From positions 62,001 through 126,000 of the forward strand of contig NZ_JAEINN010000007.1 in assembly GCF_016342405.1 (NCBI RefSeq): a DNA stretch of 64,000 bases, written 5' to 3'. The stretch's first letter is position 1. Every line of letters begins with the position of its first letter. The position numbers and the translations under genes were made by a program. Origin of the DNA: Maridesulfovibrio ferrireducens. Lineage in GTDB: Bacteria; Desulfobacterota; Desulfovibrionia; Desulfovibrionales; Desulfovibrionaceae. Under the pieces are notes generated by a model. It saw only the letters and a program-made list of their open reading frames with translations. It did no database searches and was not told the origin of the DNA. Below are positions 24,746 through 33,599 of the stretch, one piece after another.

Positions 24746-25939
24746 ATGCGCTTCATTAACGAACTCGACATTGCCGGTAAAAAAGTTCTTCTGAGAGTGG
24801 ATTTTAATGTTCCCCTTGATGGTGAAACAATTACCGATGACAATCGTATTAAAGCCGGAGTTCCGACTATTAAGTATGCTCTGGAAAAAGGAGCTGCGGT
24901 AATCATAATGGCTCACCTTGGTAAGCCTAAAGGTAAACGAGTTGCCAAATACAGCCTTAAACCTGTTGCTAAGCGTCTGTCGGAATATCTTGGAATAGAT
25001 GTTCCCCTTGCTCCTGATTGTATTGGATCAGAAGTCGAAAAAATGGCTGCAGATCTTAAGCCCGGTCAGGTTTTGATGCTTGAGAATTTACGTTTCCATC
25101 CTGAGGAGCAGGGAAAGACTCCAGAAGAAAGAGGCGATTTCGGTGCAAAGCTGGCTGCTCTTGCGGATGTATATGTTAATGACGCTTTCGGGGTTGCTCA
25201 TCGACCCAATTCTTCGGTTGTGGATGTTCCCTATCATTCTAAGAAATGTTGTGCCGGATTTCTTTTGAAGCTGGAATGGGAAAATCTTGGTGAAGCTCTC
25301 AAAGATCCTAAGAAGCCTTATATTGCTATTTCCGGTGGCGCAAAAGTTTCGACGAAGCTGGGTATTCTCAATAATCTGATTGGTAAAGTTGATCATTTTA
25401 TTATCGGTGGTGCTATGGCTAACACATTCCTTCTTGCACAAGGTAAGAATGTAGGTAAATCTCTGGTCGAAGACGGGCTTGTTGATATAGCCCGTGATAT
25501 TATGACCAAGGCTGCTGCTTCCGGTACAGATCTTCATCTTCCCGAAGATTTTGTGTGGGGCAGAAATATTGACGAAGCTTCCGGTGTTTGTGATGCTGAC
25601 CACGTTCCTGATGACGGAATGCTTCTTGATATCGGCCCGGTTAGTATTCAAAAATTTTGTGATGTTATTTCAGAAGCCAAGACAATCGTCTGGAACGGTC
25701 CGATGGGACTTTTCGAGAAGCCTGCTTTTGCTGAAGGGTCAATGAAAGTCTGTAAGGCTATGGCTGAATCTGACGGCACTACCATCGTTGGAGGAGGGGA
25801 TACCGATGCAGTTGTACACAAGGCTGGACTGCAAGACGACTTCACCTTCATATCCACAGGAGGCGGTTCTTTCCTTGAGTTTTTAGAAGGAAAAGAGCTT
25901 CCCGCCTTCAAAGCCTTGAAGGAGAATCTGGATAAATGA
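24746..25939 (+). CDS. pgk: Phosphoglycerate kinase
   Basis: Converts 1,3-bisphosphoglycerate and ADP to 3-phosphoglycerate and ATP in glycolysis/gluconeogenesis. The 397-residue protein has VLLRVDFNVPLDG and DDNRIKAGVPTIKY at the N-terminus, IIMAHLGKPKG, VNDAFGVAHRPNSSV, and the C-terminal nucleotide-binding GGGDTDAVVHKAG and STGGGSFLEFLEG. The start is the ATG at 24746, five bases after GGAG; a GTG at 24740 is too close. The stop overlaps tpiA by four bases (ATGA), so the two are coupled. Confidence 0.97.
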   Translation: MRFINELDIAGKKVLLRVDFNVPLDGETITDDNRIKAGVPTIKYALEKGAAVIIMAHLGKPKGKRVAKYSLKPVAKRLSEYLGIDVPLAPDCIGSEVEKMAADLKPGQVLMLENLRFHPEEQGKTPEERGDFGAKLAALADVYVNDAFGVAHRPNSSVVDVPYHSKKCCAGFLLKLEWENLGEALKDPKKPYIAISGGAKVSTKLGILNNLIGKVDHFIIGGAMANTFLLAQGKNVGKSLVEDGLVDIARDIMTKAAASGTDLHLPEDFVWGRNIDEASGVCDADHVPDDGMLLDIGPVSIQKFCDVISEAKTIVWNGPMGLFEKPAFAEGSMKVCKAMAESDGTTIVGGGDTDAVVHKAGLQDDFTFISTGGGSFLEFLEGKELPAFKALKENLDK

Positions 25940-26691
25940 AAAAATTGATGGCCGCTAACTGGAAGATGTATAAAACCCGTGCAGAAGCGAAAGCTACCGC
26001 AGAGGATTTTATTTCACGAATTGACGGTAAATTGCCTAGTGACAGAGACGTTCTCATTGCAGCTCCGTTTACAGCTCTCGAAAGTGTCGGGTCTGTGCTT
26101 GCCGGAAGGGCTGACTGTCATCTATGTGCGGAAAATATGTATCCTGCCGAGGAAGGGGCCTTTACCGGAGAAATATCACCGGAAATGCTTAAAGATGTCG
26201 GATGCGGATTTTCTCTTGCAGGACATTCCGAGCGCAGGCATGTATTAGGAGAGTCGAGCGAATTTGTTGGTAAAAAAGTGGCGTTCGGTTTAAAATCCGG
26301 ACTTTCGATGATTCTCTGCATCGGTGAAACCATCGAACAGAGAAAGGCTGGAAAAGTTCAGCAGGTAATTGATGAGCAACTTGAAGTCGGATTGTCTGAA
26401 ATTCCTGCAAATTTTTCTCCTGATTCCATAGTAATTGCCTATGAACCTGTGTGGGCAATTGGAACTGGAGAAGTAGCCGGAATTGATGAAATCGTCGAAG
26501 CTCATGGATTTGTTAGAAAAAAGCTAAAAAATATTTTTCCTGAAAAAGCTAATGAAATCAGGATATTATATGGTGGAAGTGTTAAACCGGCCAACTGCGC
26601 GCAAATAATATCCCTTGACAATGTCGACGGTGTATTGGTAGGAGGCGCGAGCTTGGACGGCGAAAGTTTCAGCCAGATTGCTCTGGCATAA
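25936..26691 (+). CDS. tpiA: Triosephosphate isomerase
   Basis: Interconverts dihydroxyacetone phosphate and glyceraldehyde 3-phosphate. The 251-residue TIM barrel has all catalytic residues: NWKMYK (Asn/Lys), GHSERR (His), VIAYEPVWAIGTG (Glu), and the phosphate-binding YGGSVKP and VGGASL. It overlaps the end of pgk by four bases and precedes secG by 43 bases, a pgk-tpiA-secG order common in bacteria. Confidence 0.97.
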   Translation: MKKLMAANWKMYKTRAEAKATAEDFISRIDGKLPSDRDVLIAAPFTALESVGSVLAGRADCHLCAENMYPAEEGAFTGEISPEMLKDVGCGFSLAGHSERRHVLGESSEFVGKKVAFGLKSGLSMILCIGETIEQRKAGKVQQVIDEQLEVGLSEIPANFSPDSIVIAYEPVWAIGTGEVAGIDEIVEAHGFVRKKLKNIFPEKANEIRILYGGSVKPANCAQIISLDNVDGVLVGGASLDGESFSQIALA

Positions 26692-26734
26692 AAATACGCC
26701 TTAATCCGGGTTAAAAAAAAAGGAAAAAAACGCT

Positions 26735-27079
26735 TTGCAAACGCTAGTAATTACAGTACACATTATCGCCTGCATCTTCCTGATTATCTTTGTTCTTTTA
26801 CAGAGCGGAAAGGAAGATATGGGGGTTATATTCGGTGGAGGAAGTGGCTCTGTTTTCGGTAGTACCGGAGCAGGCGGCGTTCTAGTTAAAATTACCTCTT
26901 TTCTCGCAGCGGTTTTTTTGATTACATCGCTTAGTTACAATTACCTTGCCGGTAACAAGGTTTCAGATGATTCCATAATGCTGCAAGGCGACGGAATTGT
27001 TACCCCAATGCCTGAAGTCGACAAGCCAGTGGTTACTTTTGAAAAACCAGAAGCTGCTAAGACTGAAGAAACAAAATAG
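26735..27079 (+). CDS. secG: Protein translocase subunit SecG
   Basis: A small inner-membrane subunit of the SecYEG channel. Two hydrophobic helices (about residues 3-22 and 50-70) flank a Gly-rich loop with GVIFGGGSGSVFGSTGAGG, the family hallmark. A charged tail of about 40 residues, rich in Pro, Glu and Lys, follows. It starts with TTG behind AGGA. Three tRNA-Leu genes begin 43 bases downstream with no terminator between, so secG and the first tRNA may share a transcript. Confidence 0.92.
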   Translation: MQTLVITVHIIACIFLIIFVLLQSGKEDMGVIFGGGSGSVFGSTGAGGVLVKITSFLAAVFLITSLSYNYLAGNKVSDDSIMLQGDGIVTPMPEVDKPVVTFEKPEAAKTEETK

Positions 27080-27112
27080 TTAGTTAAAAGATCTTTGATA
27101 ATATAGGTTCAG

Positions 27113-27219
27113 ATTTTTCAGAGCCGAGGTGGTGGAATTGGTAGACACGCTAGCTTGAGGGGCTAGTGGAAGAAATTCCGTGGGGGTTCGAGTCCCCCCC
27201 TCGGCACCATCTGAAAAAT
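27113..27219 (+). repeat. Inverted repeat flanking the first tRNA-Leu
   Basis: ATTTTTCAGA ends directly before the tRNA and its exact complement TCTGAAAAAT begins directly after CCA. In the precursor RNA this would extend the acceptor stem by ten base pairs. The other two copies lack it. Confidence 0.6.
27123..27209 (+). tRNA. tRNA-Leu, anticodon GAG (copy 1)
   Basis: An 87-base class II tRNA with a seven-pair acceptor stem (GCCGAGG/CCTCGGC), long variable arm, encoded CCA, and anticodon loop TTGAGGG giving GAG, which reads CUC and CUU. It differs from copies 2 and 3 by one base (A for G) in the variable arm. Confidence 0.95.
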
Positions 27220-27371
27220 ATATATAGACTGAGAAGTCTAAATATTCTGAACGGTTATTTGCAAAAACATCTTGCAAATAAATTCAAAACTCGGTAGACC
27301 CTCATTTACCGAAACGGTTGCAGACATCATATCCCTCTAAGTCGGATCGTTCTTTGAATTATTCACCTCTT

Positions 27372-27458
27372 GCCGAGGTGGTGGAATTGGTAGACACGCT
27401 AGCTTGAGGGGCTAGTGGAAGAGATTCCGTGGGGGTTCGAGTCCCCCCCTCGGCACCA
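27372..27458 (+). tRNA. tRNA-Leu, anticodon GAG (copy 2)
   Basis: Same class II structure and GAG anticodon as copy 1, with encoded CCA. It lies inside a perfect 197-bp repeat and has its own terminator. Confidence 0.95.
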
Positions 27459-27467
27459 TGAGTGCAT

Positions 27468-27500
27468 AAAGCCGTAACTTGTAAAAGTTACGGCTTTTTT
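27468..27500 (+). terminator. Terminator after tRNA-Leu copy 2
   Basis: AAAGCCGTAACTT and AAGTTACGGCTTT pair perfectly around GTAA and run into T6. Confidence 0.9.
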
Positions 27501-27660
27501 GTGTTTTGTTTAGGGAACTAATAATCTTCGATATTCTGGCTAATTATTAACAAAAACATCTTGTAGATAAATTAAAAATTAGGTAGTAACTTTCTTGTCG
27601 AAACGGTTGCAGACATCATATCCCTCTAAGTCGGATCGTTCTTTGAATTATTCACCTCTT

Positions 27661-27747
27661 GCCGAGGTGGTGGAATTGGTAGACACGCTAGCTTGAGGGG
27701 CTAGTGGAAGAGATTCCGTGGGGGTTCGAGTCCCCCCCTCGGCACCA
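27661..27747 (+). tRNA. tRNA-Leu, anticodon GAG (copy 3)
   Basis: Identical in sequence to copy 2, with encoded CCA and GAG anticodon. Confidence 0.95.
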
Positions 27748-27756
27748 TGAGTGCAT

Positions 27757-27789
27757 AAAGCCGTAACTTGTAAAAGTTACGGCTTTTTT
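27757..27789 (+). terminator. Terminator after tRNA-Leu copy 3
   Basis: Exact copy of the hairpin and T6 tract after copy 2. Confidence 0.9.
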
Positions 27790-27837
27790 GTGTTTGAATT
27801 TAAAGTGACTTTTGTTGAAACTTAATAGTTATACAAT

Positions 27838-28188
27838 TTAAGGCTTGATGTAAGCAAATCCTGCATCTTGTAGTCGGCAAATTTCAATAACTCCCGTTGA
27901 TACTATTTCGCAGATATCCAGCATGTTTTCTGGTTTATATTTAAGCTTGTTGAGAGAATTGTTACATATACAAAATCGAACGCCGTTCGAATGAAGTTTT
28001 TTTATTTTAGGATAATTTTCGCCGCAGAATTCTTTTCGGAAAAAACGGACAGATTCACCATTTGCAACCAGATGAATTTTTGAAGAAATAGCAGAAGGGT
28101 CTTTTAATAAATTTTCAATATTTACAAGAGCCATTTTTAAAATTTGATCATCATCCCAATCTATATGAAAAACAACTTTATAGCTCAT
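27838..28188 (-). CDS. DsrE/DsrF-like family protein
   Basis: A 116-residue cytoplasmic protein. The pattern of an N-terminal KVVFHIDWDD strand, a helix with NIENLLKD, then IHLVANGESVRFF and an FCICNNSLNKLKY segment matches the DsrE-like alpha/beta fold used in sulfur relay proteins and in YchN-like proteins. A single Cys pair (FCIC) sits where DsrE has its active cysteine. The exact sulfur role, if any, is not shown by the context. The start is the ATG at 28188 with AGGAGAGG upstream. Confidence 0.7.
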   Translation of the reverse strand: MSYKVVFHIDWDDDQILKMALVNIENLLKDPSAISSKIHLVANGESVRFFRKEFCGENYPKIKKLHSNGVRFCICNNSLNKLKYKPENMLDICEIVSTGVIEICRLQDAGFAYIKP

Positions 28189-28315
28189 TGGCAACCTCTC
28201 CTATAAAAACGTAGAGAATGTCCGAAAAATGAACAATTATTCATAGACATCAGTACTTGCTACTAATACAATTTTGATGGTTTTAAGTATATAATATTTA
28301 TCTGAGGAGATAGAA

Positions 28316-28504
28316 ATGAAAGATATCAAAAAGAGTGTAGATTATATTTTTCACGGACTTGAAGCGCTGGACATTCTGCTTTGCTCAAAGGAAGCTGAAA
28401 ATCTGAATGTTCGTAATATTGTAGGGCTTTTGCATCCGCTTATTGAAGACGCTAAAAGACGTGCTCACACAGAAGTTTCCGCCATTAGTCAGAACAAAGA
28501 ATAA
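28316..28504 (+). CDS. Small helical protein of unknown function
   Basis: A 62-residue protein with a good ribosome site (GAGGAG, seven bases before ATG). It is predicted helical and charged (MKDIKKSVDYIFHGLEALD, then EDAKRRAHTEVSAI), with one Cys and no motif I know. It lies divergent from the DsrE-like gene and about 30 bases before the amidohydrolase gene, so it may be the first gene of that unit. Confidence 0.6.
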   Translation: MKDIKKSVDYIFHGLEALDILLCSKEAENLNVRNIVGLLHPLIEDAKRRAHTEVSAISQNKE

Positions 28505-28534
28505 TGATTTTAATTTCTTAAGGATTTTGTGGTT

Positions 28535-29806
28535 ATGGATTTGAGAAAGATTGTTTTGTCAGAATTGAATTCTTTGGTTGAGTTGTATAAGCACCTTCAT
28601 GCTAATCCAGAACTTTCTGGACAGGAAAAAGAAACTTCATGTGTTTTGGCTGATCAGCTTGAAAATTGCGAAATTGATGTCACGCGTAATATCGGTGGAT
28701 TTGGAATTGTCGGAACTCTTGAAAATGGAGACGGCCCGACGGTTATGATCCGCACTGATATGGATGCACTCCCTGTTACCGAAAATTCAGGGGCAGAATA
28801 TGCCAGCATTGTTCAGGCTGTAGACGGCTCTGGCAATTCTGTAGGCGTTATGCATGCGTGCGGGCATGATCTTCATATGGCTGCCTTTGTCGGAACTGCA
28901 AAAACTTTATCAAAACTAAAAGATAGTTGGAGCGGCAGGATTCTGTTTGTCGGGCAGCCGGCAGAAGAACCAATGTCCGGAGCCAGAGCCATGATAGATG
29001 ATGGCTTATTTCAAAAATTCGGACGGCCCGACTATTGTATCGGAACGCATGTTCGCCCGAAAGTTAAAGCAGGAACAATAGCTGTCAGGCCCGGTCCGGT
29101 GATGGCAGGAGTTTTTCAACTTAAAATTTTAGTTCGCGGGATAGGCGGGCATGGATCAGCTCCGCATGAAACGCGTGATCCTGTTGTGCTGGCAGCTCGA
29201 ATCATTTCATCGATTCAAACAATAGTCAGCAGGGAGTTGAATCCTCTTACTCCGGCAGTTGTTACAATAGGTTCTATTCATGGTGGAACAAGGTCTAATA
29301 TTATTCCTGAAAAAGTTGTTATGGAATTAACAGCCAGATTTTTTGATTCTGAAACACGTGATCATATTTTGCGGTCAATTAAGCGTATCTGCCGTAACGA
29401 AGCCTTAACAATGGATTTTCCTGAAAATATTTTCCCTGTTATTACGATGGAAAAGGATGATGAGCTTCCGGCAACAATTAATGATAATGATTTGTCGGCA
29501 ATAGTAAAAGACGCTGTAGAAGAGCACTTGGGTAAAGATCATTTTGTTGAAGCTGATATGGTTATGGGTAGTGAAGATTTTGCGCTATACAGAACGTCAG
29601 CTTCGATCGAAATCCCTTGCTGTATGTTTTTTACCGGCGTGACTAGTTCCTCTGATATGGAATTATATGAAACACAATCAATTAATCCGCCGAATCTTCA
29701 TAACAGTGGATTTCTTCCTCAATATGAAGAAAGCATTCTCGCTGCGGTTATAACAATGACTGCTACAGTATTAAATTATCAAACCAGCTCTAAACCGCGC
29801 TTATAA
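28535..29806 (+). CDS. M20-family amidohydrolase/peptidase
   Basis: A dinuclear-metal hydrolase of about 423 residues related to hippurate hydrolase, IAA-amino acid hydrolase and N-acyl-amino acid deacylases. Metal ligands are visible in MIRTDMDALPV, HACGHDLHMAAFVG (near residue 110), GQPAEEPMSGARAM and MGSEDFALY. The dimerisation insert with GIGGHGSAPHETRDPV is typical. It has no signal peptide, so it is cytoplasmic; the true substrate cannot be read from sequence. GTG at 28529 is an alternative start: AAGGA is four bases from it and ten from the ATG. The stop codon lies in a 46-bp palindromic terminator. Confidence 0.88.
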   Translation: MDLRKIVLSELNSLVELYKHLHANPELSGQEKETSCVLADQLENCEIDVTRNIGGFGIVGTLENGDGPTVMIRTDMDALPVTENSGAEYASIVQAVDGSGNSVGVMHACGHDLHMAAFVGTAKTLSKLKDSWSGRILFVGQPAEEPMSGARAMIDDGLFQKFGRPDYCIGTHVRPKVKAGTIAVRPGPVMAGVFQLKILVRGIGGHGSAPHETRDPVVLAARIISSIQTIVSRELNPLTPAVVTIGSIHGGTRSNIIPEKVVMELTARFFDSETRDHILRSIKRICRNEALTMDFPENIFPVITMEKDDELPATINDNDLSAIVKDAVEEHLGKDHFVEADMVMGSEDFALYRTSASIEIPCCMFFTGVTSSSDMELYETQSINPPNLHNSGFLPQYEESILAAVITMTATVLNYQTSSKPRL

Positions 29807-29846
29807 AAATAGGCTGTGAGGTTAACCTCACAGCCTATTTTTATAA
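29801..29846. terminator. 46-bp perfect palindrome, bidirectional terminator
   Basis: The sequence is its own reverse complement over 46 bases with no loop, AAAAATAGGCTGTGAGGTT followed by its complement. It includes the amidohydrolase stop and ends both that gene and the convergent nadB, with U tracts in both directions. Confidence 0.9.
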
Positions 29847-29863
29847 ACTTTCAATAAATGTTG

Positions 29864-31459
29864 TTAATCAACTCTATAATGACACCCGAGACTTTTTTTG
29901 TTTTTAATCGCAGCAGCTGTAACAGAAAGAGCTGCCTGACAGCCGTGAAATAAATCAACAATAGGTCTACTGATCGGCGTTCTTTTGTAAAATGATCTTA
30001 AATCTCTGTTGAGATTTTGCAGATCGTACATTGCACGACTGAGACGGGCAGTAGATCTTGTTATTCCTACATAGTTCCACATAATACTGCGAATCAACAT
30101 CCAGTCTTGAGCAATCAAAGCCGGATCTTCATTTTCATTTGTACCGGAGTTTTCCCAATTAGGAATTGCGTTCATCAATTTCTTGCTAATTGCTGTTTTC
30201 TTAGAAATCTTTGACGCCATATCCTTACCGGAGGTATATCCCCAGAACATTCCTTCGAGCAGTGAGGTTGAAGCTAGTCTATTTCCGCCATGAACGCCTG
30301 TACAGGAGCATTCTCCAACACTATAAAGTCTGTCCAGAGTTGTTCTTCCTTTTTCATCCACAAGAATTCCTCCGCAGTAGTAATGGGCGGCAGGAACAAC
30401 CGGAATAGGTGTCTTTGTGATATCGGTACCGGCTTCAGCGCAAGTTCCATAAATTGTGGGGAATCTTTCTTTTAAATCATGTTTCACAAAGTTTGCGGCA
30501 TCAAGGTAGACGCATTCTTCTCCCGTTCTAAGCATCTCTTCCTGAATTGAACGAGTTACGATGTCACGCGGGGCAAGATCTGCTCTTGGGTCGTAGCGTG
30601 GCATAAACGCTTCACCGTAACAGTTTACTAATTTTGCTCCTTCACCGCGAACGGCTTCAGATATCAGGAATCGGCGGCTCGCTCTTGAGCGTGTACCCTG
30701 ATAAAAAGCAGTAGGGTGAAATTGTACCATTTCTGAATTTATAATTCTGACTTTCGCACGTGAAGCCATAGCCACTCCGGACCCGATAGATCCGGTAGAA
30801 TTCGTAGTATGCAAATAAATCTGACCGAGTCCACCTGTTGCTAATACAGTAAAATCAGCCAGTATAGTTTCAACAGCATCTATGGATTCATTATAGACAT
30901 ATGCTCCGAGACATTTATTGCTGAGGCAATATTTAAACTCGGTTCCTCTCGCGTGATGATGATTTGTCAAAAGGTCAACAGCTGTTCGCTGAGTACAGAC
31001 GGTGATATTAGGATGATCTGCTACAGCTTTTGAAAGAACTTCCATGATGGAATGTCCGGTATGATCCGCACAGTAGAGTATGCGGGGCACGGTGTGTCCA
31101 CCTTCACGAGTCAGGCTGTAGTCACCATTTTCATCGCAGGCAAAAGGAACAGGATATTTTTCCAGAAGCAGATGTTTCAGCGCTTCCGGACCCTCTTTCG
31201 TTAAGGTACGGATGGCCTTTATATTGTTATAATCCCATCCGGCTGTTCTGATATCTTTTTCAAGAATTTTAGGAGAATCTCCCGGACCGGTATAAACAAT
31301 GCCACCTTGGGCCAGTCTGGTGTTACCTGTGAAAAGGTCGTCTCCCTGAGTTAACAGTGTTACCTCGACACCTTTTTCCGCTACGGTTAAAGCTGATATA
31401 CAGCCGGATATTCCTGCTCCGATAATTAAAACATCAGTTTTCATTCGGTTGTCTTGCAT
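29864..31459 (-). CDS. nadB: L-aspartate oxidase
   Basis: NadB oxidises L-aspartate to iminoaspartate, the first step of de novo NAD synthesis. It can use fumarate as electron acceptor, which suits an anaerobe. The 531-residue flavoprotein has an N-terminal FAD loop (VLIIGAGISGCISAL), RLAQGGIVY, the active-site region MVQFHPTAFYQG and SEAVRGEGAKLV, and the C-terminal helical domain after residue 430 (SIMWNYVGITRS). It follows nadA by about 60 bases in an nadC-nadA-nadB order. Confidence 0.95.
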   Translation of the reverse strand: MQDNRMKTDVLIIGAGISGCISALTVAEKGVEVTLLTQGDDLFTGNTRLAQGGIVYTGPGDSPKILEKDIRTAGWDYNNIKAIRTLTKEGPEALKHLLLEKYPVPFACDENGDYSLTREGGHTVPRILYCADHTGHSIMEVLSKAVADHPNITVCTQRTAVDLLTNHHHARGTEFKYCLSNKCLGAYVYNESIDAVETILADFTVLATGGLGQIYLHTTNSTGSIGSGVAMASRAKVRIINSEMVQFHPTAFYQGTRSRASRRFLISEAVRGEGAKLVNCYGEAFMPRYDPRADLAPRDIVTRSIQEEMLRTGEECVYLDAANFVKHDLKERFPTIYGTCAEAGTDITKTPIPVVPAAHYYCGGILVDEKGRTTLDRLYSVGECSCTGVHGGNRLASTSLLEGMFWGYTSGKDMASKISKKTAISKKLMNAIPNWENSGTNENEDPALIAQDWMLIRSIMWNYVGITRSTARLSRAMYDLQNLNRDLRSFYKRTPISRPIVDLFHGCQAALSVTAAAIKNKKSLGCHYRVD

Positions 31460-31521
31460 GCAATTTATCTCAATTGACGGTTGCCATTAAGGTTTCCGGC
31501 TAAAGGTTAATTACTTTTGAA

Positions 31522-32544
31522 TCAAGCACAGACCTTAAGCATCCTTTCAAGGGCAACTTTGGCGGGAATTCTTATATTGTCTGATACGTCTTCAAATTCG
31601 GCACTTTCAAGGTTCTGGAGAAGTTCGGCAAGTTTTTGTTCAGTTATCTTAGCCATGTTGCTACAAAAACTTACACTTAAAGGAAGGATGTTTTTATCAG
31701 GGAACTGTTTAGCCAGCCTATTTACTAAATTGGTTTCAGTACCAATAATAATAGTCGAACCGACTGGAGCTTCAGTGACATATTTAATAAGATAAGACGT
31801 CGAACCATCTCCGTCAGCCGCCGCAACTATTTCAGGCGGGCATTCAGGGTGTACGACAACCTTTGCTCCCGGATATTTTTTACGGAGATTTTCTATTTGA
31901 GAAATCTTGAATTTTTGATGGATAGCACAAAGTCCGGGCCAAATTAAAAGCTGTTTGTCCAGAGTTTCTTCAACATTAAGCTTTTCACCTTTCTTGCGGA
32001 TATTAAGAATTAATCTTTTATTTTCTGGAATGCCGAGTTTGTCAGCTGTGTTGAGTGCGAGGTTTTTATCGGGAAGGAAAAGAACTCCGTCTCCTCTTTC
32101 GAGTGCCCATTTCAGCATTTTTTCGGCATTTGCAGAAGTGCAGACAGATCCGCCATGTTTACCGCAAACAGCTTTTACTGCGGCAGGGGTGTTGACGTAA
32201 GCCAATGGAATTATCTTTCTGCCGCTTTCTTCAAGAATTTTTGTCAAAACAGTATCAACCAACTCGGCAGGGGCCATGTTGGCCATGACGCATCCAGCTG
32301 AAGGGTCCGGTATATATACTTTTTGATTAGCTTTACGGACGATGGCCGCAGATTCAGCCATAAAATGCACACCGCAAAAAACAATGTATTCGGCTTTAAG
32401 CTTATCAATCTGACGAGCGAGTTCCAGTGAATCTCCTTTTAAATCAGTGTGTCTGATTATTTCATCAGCCTGATAATGGTGCCCAAGAATGGCCAGCTTA
32501 CTTCCGTATTTTGCTTTTATGTCACTGATAATTTTGGAATACAT
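31522..32544 (-). CDS. nadA: Quinolinate synthase
   Basis: NadA condenses iminoaspartate with dihydroxyacetone phosphate to quinolinate and carries an oxygen-labile [4Fe-4S] cluster. Three conserved cysteines are visible, in VFCGVHFMAES, HPECPPEIV and SFCSNMAKI. The N-terminal AILGHHYQADEII is the triad-repeat substrate site. The start is the ATG at 32544 (340 residues) with AGGAT upstream; a longer frame would overlap nadC. It is 11 bases downstream of nadC, so the two are co-translated. Confidence 0.95.
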   Translation of the reverse strand: MYSKIISDIKAKYGSKLAILGHHYQADEIIRHTDLKGDSLELARQIDKLKAEYIVFCGVHFMAESAAIVRKANQKVYIPDPSAGCVMANMAPAELVDTVLTKILEESGRKIIPLAYVNTPAAVKAVCGKHGGSVCTSANAEKMLKWALERGDGVLFLPDKNLALNTADKLGIPENKRLILNIRKKGEKLNVEETLDKQLLIWPGLCAIHQKFKISQIENLRKKYPGAKVVVHPECPPEIVAAADGDGSTSYLIKYVTEAPVGSTIIIGTETNLVNRLAKQFPDKNILPLSVSFCSNMAKITEQKLAELLQNLESAEFEDVSDNIRIPAKVALERMLKVCA

Positions 32545-32555
32545 TTTAATAAATC

Positions 32556-33428
32556 CTAGATTGAATATATTTGCATGCTCATGTCTGAACACTTTGCAGA
32601 ATGTGTGATTCTTCCCACGGAAATATAGTCAGGGCCGGCTTCTGCAAGATGTGCAATTGTTTCAAGAGTCACGTTTCCGCTGATTTCTGTTTCTATTGAA
32701 TCAGGAACCGTTGCTATCGAAGCTTTTGCTTCTTCAAAAGTCATATTGTCGAGCATTATACGCTCAACTTTACAAGCTATCGCTTCATCAACTTCCTGCT
32801 GATTTCGGCATTCTACTTCTATGGGCGGGCAGGGTTCATATTTGCTACGAAGCTTTTCAACTGCGAGCGTAATAGATCCGGCTCTATCAATATGATTATC
32901 TTTTAACATCAGCATTTCAACAAGATTTAGACGATGATTTTGAGCTCCGCCTACAAGAACAGCATATTTTTCAGGGTAGCGAAGTCCTGGAATAGTTTTT
33001 CTTGTGTCCAGCAAAATTGTTTCACTATGATCAAGTGCTTTAACATACTTATTGGTAAGAGTCGCTATTCCGGATAGATGGGAGAGAAAATTAAGCATAA
33101 CTCTTTCTGCTTTCAGGAGTATTGCGGCTGGACCTTGAATGGCAGCTATAAGTGTTCCGGCTGAAATTCTGTCGCCTTCATCAACATTTAAATGAACTTT
33201 GCAAACGTTATCTTTGTCTGCAAATTCAAGAATAAGGGGAATAAGTGGTAATCCGGCAACAATAGTTTCTTCTTTTGCAATGATCTGAGCATTTGCCAGA
33301 TCTTCAGGTTCGAATAATCCCTGTGAAGTCAGGTCCGGCCCATCTTCACTCAAAGCTATTCTAATTGTTGCTAAAAGGAACATTTTTGATTCAGCCTGAA
33401 AGAATGTATCGAATTTATTGTCAGTCAT
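32556..33428 (-). CDS. nadC: Nicotinate-nucleotide pyrophosphorylase (quinolinate phosphoribosyltransferase)
   Basis: NadC converts quinolinate and PRPP to nicotinate mononucleotide and CO2. The 290-residue protein has the family's central motif, LLDTRKTIPGLRYPEKYAV followed by GGAQNHRLNL, then the barrel strands IEVECRNQQEVDEAI, ERIMLDNMTFEEA and ETEISGNVTLETI. The start chosen is the ATG at 33428, with AGG six bases upstream. First gene of the nadCAB operon; divergent from mgtE across about 170 bases. Confidence 0.95.
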   Translation of the reverse strand: MTDNKFDTFFQAESKMFLLATIRIALSEDGPDLTSQGLFEPEDLANAQIIAKEETIVAGLPLIPLILEFADKDNVCKVHLNVDEGDRISAGTLIAAIQGPAAILLKAERVMLNFLSHLSGIATLTNKYVKALDHSETILLDTRKTIPGLRYPEKYAVLVGGAQNHRLNLVEMLMLKDNHIDRAGSITLAVEKLRSKYEPCPPIEVECRNQQEVDEAIACKVERIMLDNMTFEEAKASIATVPDSIETEISGNVTLETIAHLAEAGPDYISVGRITHSAKCSDMSMQIYSI

Positions 33429-33599
33429 ATTGTACCTGTTAATATTTTGTAACATAAAGTTTAAGAACTATTAGCAATTTTTGGTATCCGTTTTTTCTAA
33501 TGGGCACAAGGGCTGAGAAGGATTTCACAAAGTGTTATTAGAATTGTTACAGTCTAAGAAATTTTGACCTTTAGTTGTATTTAAGTTAGTTGGAGCGCA

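Larger units (their letters stand above)
27310..27506 (+). repeat. 197-bp direct repeat, unit A
   Basis: This stretch, containing tRNA-Leu copy 2, its 62-base upstream region and its terminator, is identical to 27599-27795, with a period of 289 bases. About 60 bases before each unit are similar but diverged, pointing to an older duplication whose tRNA part has been kept identical. Confidence 0.9.
27599..27795 (+). repeat. 197-bp direct repeat, unit B
   Basis: Exact second copy of 27310-27506, containing tRNA-Leu copy 3 and its terminator. Confidence 0.9.

Noticed and set aside
25088-25651. Minus-strand frame of 187 codons inside pgk
   Set aside because: It lies wholly antisense to a certain pgk gene and has shadow-like composition.
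27310-27795. CRISPR-like repeat
   Set aside because: Only two units of 197 bp, each containing a tRNA gene; no short repeats with unique spacers.
33429-33599. M-box magnesium riboswitch before mgtE
   Set aside because: The shared divergent region is only about 170 bases and I see no three-stem M-box fold.
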